This document shows positions 7,101-7,812 of a stretch of DNA of 7,812 nucleotides, piece after piece (within the stretch, counting starts at the first letter, position 1; every line of letters begins with the position of its first letter). The notes under the pieces are model-generated. The model was not told where the DNA came from. It did no database searches and saw only the letters and a list, made by a program, of their open reading frames with translations. The position numbers and the translations under genes were made by a program. This DNA is from Bog-366 sp964501985 (GTDB lineage: Bacteria > Acidobacteriota > Terriglobia > UBA7540): positions 1-7,812 of the forward strand of contig CAZCVY010000294.1 of NCBI GenBank assembly GCA_964501985.1, given 5' to 3'.

Positions 7101-7682
7101 TCTCTGCCCTGGATGCAGGATCAAAAGGGCTTCGCCGGCCATGTGCTAGGTGGTTGGCAAGCTAACACTATCCTCCAGATTCACGGTGGGTTTCCCTGGA
7201 CGCCCTATTGCACCATCTTTTCCGGAGAGTTCCCCTGTGACTTTAACGAGGATGGCGTTTCCAACGACCGGCCAAATCAGCCGGGTTTTGGCAATCACGC
7301 CGCCAACATCAGCAATAAAGCTTTTGAAGCGAATAACCCAAATCTCAACCTGAACCCGGATGCGTTTGTCTGCAACAGCAGTGATATGATCGCGGGTTGC
7401 ACGCCGCCCAACACTACGCCTGGCTTCACCCCGTTTGACGGCAATCTGGGGCGCAATACCTTCCGGGGCCCGAACTTCCGCGAGGTTGATCTATCCTTGT
7501 TCAAGAATATCAAGGCCAGCGAGCGCCTGAACTTCCAGTTTCGCGCCGAGGGCTTTAATATTTTCAACCGTACCAACCTGTATCAGCCCGCGAACCAACT
7601 CTATACCACGAGCACCTTTGGGCTCGCGCAGTCAGCGTATTTCCCCCGACAGATTCAGTTCGCGCTGAAAATGATGTGGTAA
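4122..7682 (+). CDS. Oar-like TonB-dependent outer-membrane receptor with carboxypeptidase-regulatory-like domain
   Basis: An 1186-residue outer-membrane receptor expected to move a substrate inward using TonB/ExbBD energy. Residues 1-28 are a Sec signal (Lys2, Arg3, hydrophobic 11-23, cleavage at ALA|Q). Residues ~33-118 form a carboxypeptidase-regulatory-like Ig fold (TGMVTDPSGAIIPKATV at 36-52; GLYNIPELTPGFYTVKA at 71-87). A VTVEGQAP linker (123-130) leads to the plug, with LPLNGRNIFQLIQLAPGAV at 151-169 and the QEFRV...AEYG region at 221-235. The barrel includes FGATLGGPIKRDKLFFFASYEG at 284-305 and ends with the NIFNRTN segment (1146-1152) and a terminal Trp. The family is recognised from these signatures. 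Length is normal for the large Acidobacteriota receptors and the frame is intact. The mature chain has twelve Cys, all in close pairs, probably extracellular loops. A DFNEDG motif (1040-1045) resembles a Ca-binding loop. It follows the CRTAC1-type gene by 941 bases, so it is probably transcribed separately. The substrate is unknown; peptides or complex carbohydrate are possible by family. Confidence 0.93.
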   Translation: MKRWTRSSWQSIALLLVLLCWLATSALAQVTTGTFTGMVTDPSGAIIPKATVTATNEGTGVATVRPTNAEGLYNIPELTPGFYTVKAEAQGFKALVNTHIELTVGYTQRVNFKLEVGAMTQSVTVEGQAPSVDTESNRMSDLVTAQQVANLPLNGRNIFQLIQLAPGAVNSTAIDMEPGNRGFTVVVNGARVNMNGYQIDGISDKGLSGGSDTQPAVDSVQEFRVDTEVLSAEYGSTVGALTQVSTKSGTNQFHGDAYEFVRNNDLDGRSFFETNRNPFKMNQFGATLGGPIKRDKLFFFASYEGERSRIFIPESEVIESPEFTSLVETNAPNSVAALLYKNFPGPAPTYNISTLSQYLTTVSGSSPCFGLASITSACIAGYGLDPTTGLGAALLASPNLPTFGSVNTAAAVETFNQFYDGNQISGRIDYNGDKNKVFGSYFFDRFADPHYTPAANGGAAAALVGVRGFASPTHNDDPHLALNWTRTISPSMVNEMRAGWVRDADDIGSNNSGVPEITFFTGEVDFGNYSGYPQIFHEEEFQYSDLVTISHGKHTLKFGGTGQRNYENSEFNVGRPSDEFEDSVAFAAGLPSAEIAGVSPGTVDPATGISEGGAALASNIRAWRNWEFGLFVNDTYKTTPRLTLTLGLRYDLYTRHTEKYGHGTIFVLPTAANLTERVEGVNCFEDISGATGDNGEPCNSGFEATKGSIAPGDHHDFGPRIGFAYDLFGDGKTSLRGGFGISYNGEVYNPISNSRWQPPFYSFNLAFCSTGINNPGAGNTDTCIFGPTNGAAPSYTGAPSNIGSGPAGATANAFAGNIQGWNPYNANASYLTGVVLQNDFSDPYVYGSQISLEHQFAGGFVLKTSWVGTFGHKLIRAEDINRYFDSVNLGPSACAGTGYANCLFGHIRAWEDAVNSNYNALQLVLDRRMSKNLELHSNYEWSKSLDARSSWHDAATTSNGAAEGYSEDQQYPGLDYGDSVFDVRNRFNLSAVYSLPWMQDQKGFAGHVLGGWQANTILQIHGGFPWTPYCTIFSGEFPCDFNEDGVSNDRPNQPGFGNHAANISNKAFEANNPNLNLNPDAFVCNSSDMIAGCTPPNTTPGFTPFDGNLGRNTFRGPNFREVDLSLFKNIKASERLNFQFRAEGFNIFNRTNLYQPANQLYTTSTFGLAQSAYFPRQIQFALKMMW

Positions 7683-7726
7683 TGTGAACGCCCCTGCGGC
7701 ACGACATTACTCGCCAAACTACTTTC

Positions 7727-7760
7727 AAGGGCCGGGACGTTTTCCCGGCCCTTCTTCTTT
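7727..7760 (+). terminator. Rho-independent terminator of the receptor gene
   Basis: AAGGGCCGGG (7727-7736) pairs perfectly over 10 bp with CCCGGCCCTT (7744-7753) across a seven-base ACGTTTT loop, followed by a pyrimidine tail CTTCTTT (7754-7760). It lies 44 bases after the receptor stop codon. A second 7-bp stem (7709-7715 with 7763-7769) encloses the hairpin. Confidence 0.88.
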
Positions 7761-7812
7761 GGGGCGAGTCGTCCTGCGCAATAGGGGGGCCTATGGCTGT
7801 GGGAATTGCGCC

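Overview
The window looks like chromosomal DNA from an Acidobacteriota bacterium, most likely Terriglobia-like. This is inferred from three things: a very large 'Oar-like' TonB-dependent receptor with an N-terminal carboxypeptidase-regulatory-like domain, a TPR gene paired with an FG-GAP/ASPIC-UnbV (CRTAC1-type) gene, and a GC-rich composite palindromic intergenic repeat. No ribosomal or other marker gene is present, so the assignment is family-based and not proven.

Layout, all genes on the + strand. Positions 1-366 hold no convincing gene. They contain a weak hairpin with a T-tract (214-238), a short stretch that resembles the downstream repeat (88-119), and a promoter-like pair of hexamers immediately before the first gene. 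Positions 367-1314 encode an exported protein made almost entirely of eight TPR units. After a 51-base gap with no terminator, 1366-3180 encodes an exported protein with seven Ca-binding-type FG-GAP/VCBS motifs and a C-terminal ASPIC/UnbV domain. These two probably form one transcription unit.

Positions 3181-4121 are non-coding or nearly so. They contain a 120-bp composite inverted repeat with nested perfect hairpins (3211-3330), an 11-bp direct repeat with 20-bp period (3723-3753), a doubtful 71-codon ORF with one hydrophobic segment (3769-3984), and a G/C-rich leader hairpin (4031-4050). Positions 4122-7682 encode the receptor (1186 residues), with a clear GGAGG ribosome-binding site that favours this start over the upstream ATG at 4098. 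A strong intrinsic terminator (7727-7760), itself enclosed by a further 7-bp stem, ends the gene.

Taken together this is an envelope/surface locus: a periplasmic TPR scaffold, a secreted or surface beta-propeller-like Ca-binding protein and an outer-membrane TonB-dependent receptor. That these three act together is inferred from proximity and shared export signals; the substrate is unknown. The repeat and the receptor's six paired-cysteine loops are the least routine observations. I see no CRISPR array, transposase, tRNA, rRNA or defence system.
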